In this document: positions 47,066 through 47,926 of the stretch, piece after piece
Position numbering within the stretch: position 1 is the first letter of the stretch
How the letters are laid out: the number at the start of each line of letters is the position of its first letter
From: Muribaculaceae bacterium
GTDB lineage: Bacteria; Bacteroidota; Bacteroidia; Bacteroidales; Muribaculaceae
Length of the DNA stretch: 47,926 nt
NCBI GenBank assembly: GCA_022510445.1
Contig: JAFLTN010000003.1
Span: 1-47,926 of the forward strand
Reading direction: 5' to 3'
Notes under the pieces: model-generated
Told to the model about the DNA's origin: nothing
What the model saw: the letters and a program-made list of their open reading frames with translations, nothing else
The model's database searches: none
Position numbers and translations under genes: made by a program

Positions 47066-47926
47066 TTAGCTGCGATGGAAAAATAATTGTGCTTTGAGTT
47101 CGTGAACGGGAATTCCGGTATATAGAGAAATCTTTTCAATTGAAATTCCGTCATCCATCATATTTTTTGCAGTAGCAAGTTTACCTTCCGCCAGGCCTTC
47201 TGCCAGACCTTTGGCATGTCCTTCAGCAATGGCAGTGTCTATAGCAGCAAGACGGTCGCGCTTGTCCCTGAGGGCAGCTTCGTAACGACGCTTGCGGTTG
47301 TCATCAAGGGCTGCAATGCGGCTGACCTCATCCAATTGGCTAAGAGCCTTGTCATTTTTTATGTCAAACGGTATTATCTCTAATGTAGGCATATGCTTAA
47401 GAATATAAATCCATTGGTCTAATTTTGTAACACAATCAGCCGGTGTTTTGTTGAATTCCGGCATCTGAACAAAATATTCGCGGTAATGGTTTCCAACAGG
47501 AGTCTTGTCGTCAATGTCCATATTTCCGCTACGAGTGATCAATTTCTTTTTTAACCCGTCCACATAGAAATCGCAAAGGAAGACCCCCACTACGGGATAA
47601 AGAGGATCGTATTTCCATTCCGGTTCTCCTTTCATAGTAGCACCCTGATCAACAATTGCTCTGGAGATGTAATATATGGCTCTGTTGAGGAAGTTTTTAT
47701 TCTTTTCCTGCTGCATCTCTACGATATAACGTTTTAGCGATTCCGTTTCACACAGGACATCGTATATTATAGTCTTCTCTCCTTTTCTTTGCCGGTTTCT
47801 TATTGATGGACGGAAACTGATTTTCTTAATGTTTCCGAAATCAGTATCATCTTTCATCAGTTCGTTGAGGAAGCCTCTTAGGATTTCCTCGGATTTGCCC
47901 TCGGTGCCAAAGATTATCTTGAAGCC
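47066..47926 (-). CDS. Rpn / PD-(D/E)XK nuclease-family transposase-like protein (partial)
   Basis: The frame stays open to the right edge, so the N-terminus is missing; at least 286 residues are seen. The edge segment FKIIFGTEGKSEEILRGFLN is typical of the family start. The nuclease core shows Asp in YDVLCETESLKRYIVEMQQE with the E-x-Q pair. The C-terminal AEGHAKGLAEGLAEGKLATA repeat and a small helix-turn-helix-like end are also typical. Such proteins are abundant in gut Bacteroidales and promote recombination. No terminal inverted repeats are seen in the window. Confidence 0.85.
   Translation of the reverse strand, partial: GFKIIFGTEGKSEEILRGFLNELMKDDTDFGNIKKISFRPSIRNRQRKGEKTIIYDVLCETESLKRYIVEMQQEKNKNFLNRAIYYISRAIVDQGATMKGEPEWKYDPLYPVVGVFLCDFYVDGLKKKLITRSGNMDIDDKTPVGNHYREYFVQMPEFNKTPADCVTKLDQWIYILKHMPTLEIIPFDIKNDKALSQLDEVSRIAALDDNRKRRYEAALRDKRDRLAAIDTAIAEGHAKGLAEGLAEGKLATAKNMMDDGISIEKISLYTGIPVHELKAQLFFHRS

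Overview
The window is typical of a Bacteroidales gut commensal, possibly Muribaculaceae-like, though the family is a guess. Evidence: promoters match the Bacteroidetes form (TTG/TTTG, 19-21 nt, TANNTTTG); bS16 carries the long C-terminal tail seen in this phylum; complex I lacks NuoEFG and has fused NuoCD; AtpC is short and AtpB has a secreted N-terminal domain; tRNA genes encode no CCA.

Region 1 (1-18.6 kb, all minus strand): rpsP, then one very long apparent energy operon. In transcription order it reads nuoA-nuoB-nuoCD-nuoH, atpD-atpC-atpB-atpE-atpF-atpH-atpA-atpG, nuoI-nuoJ-nuoK-nuoL-nuoM-nuoN. A whole F1Fo ATP synthase operon sits between nuoH and nuoI of complex I. I see a promoter before nuoA and a strong hairpin after nuoN, and no clear promoter or terminator between them. 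This layout, the loss of the NuoM transmembrane lysine and the missing electron-input module make this the most interesting part.

Region 2 (18.8-33.1 kb): a thioredoxin-like protein, bcp with a PAP2 phosphatase, lepA, a SIMPL-domain protein, tryptophanase (tnaA), a PadR/PspC envelope-stress pair with a clear operator on its promoter, a MscS-type channel, ndk with a LysM/M23 peptidase, and a three-gene overlapping unit (Crp-like protein, nucleoside transporter, rsmE).

Region 3 (33.1-38.1 kb): an elongator-type tRNA-Met, a lipoprotein with a BamE-like tail, an in-frame MurB/metallo-beta-lactamase-fold fusion, prfA, an RluA-type pseudouridine synthase and initiator tRNA-fMet. Both tRNAs are followed by hairpin terminators that almost touch the next protein gene.

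Region 4 (38.2-47.9 kb): an RND tripartite efflux operon, a CE1-like secreted esterase, a DUF362 lipoprotein, an L-rhamnose mutarotase-like protein, and a Rpn/PD-(D/E)XK nuclease-family gene cut by the right edge. I found no CRISPR array, prophage or complete insertion sequence.
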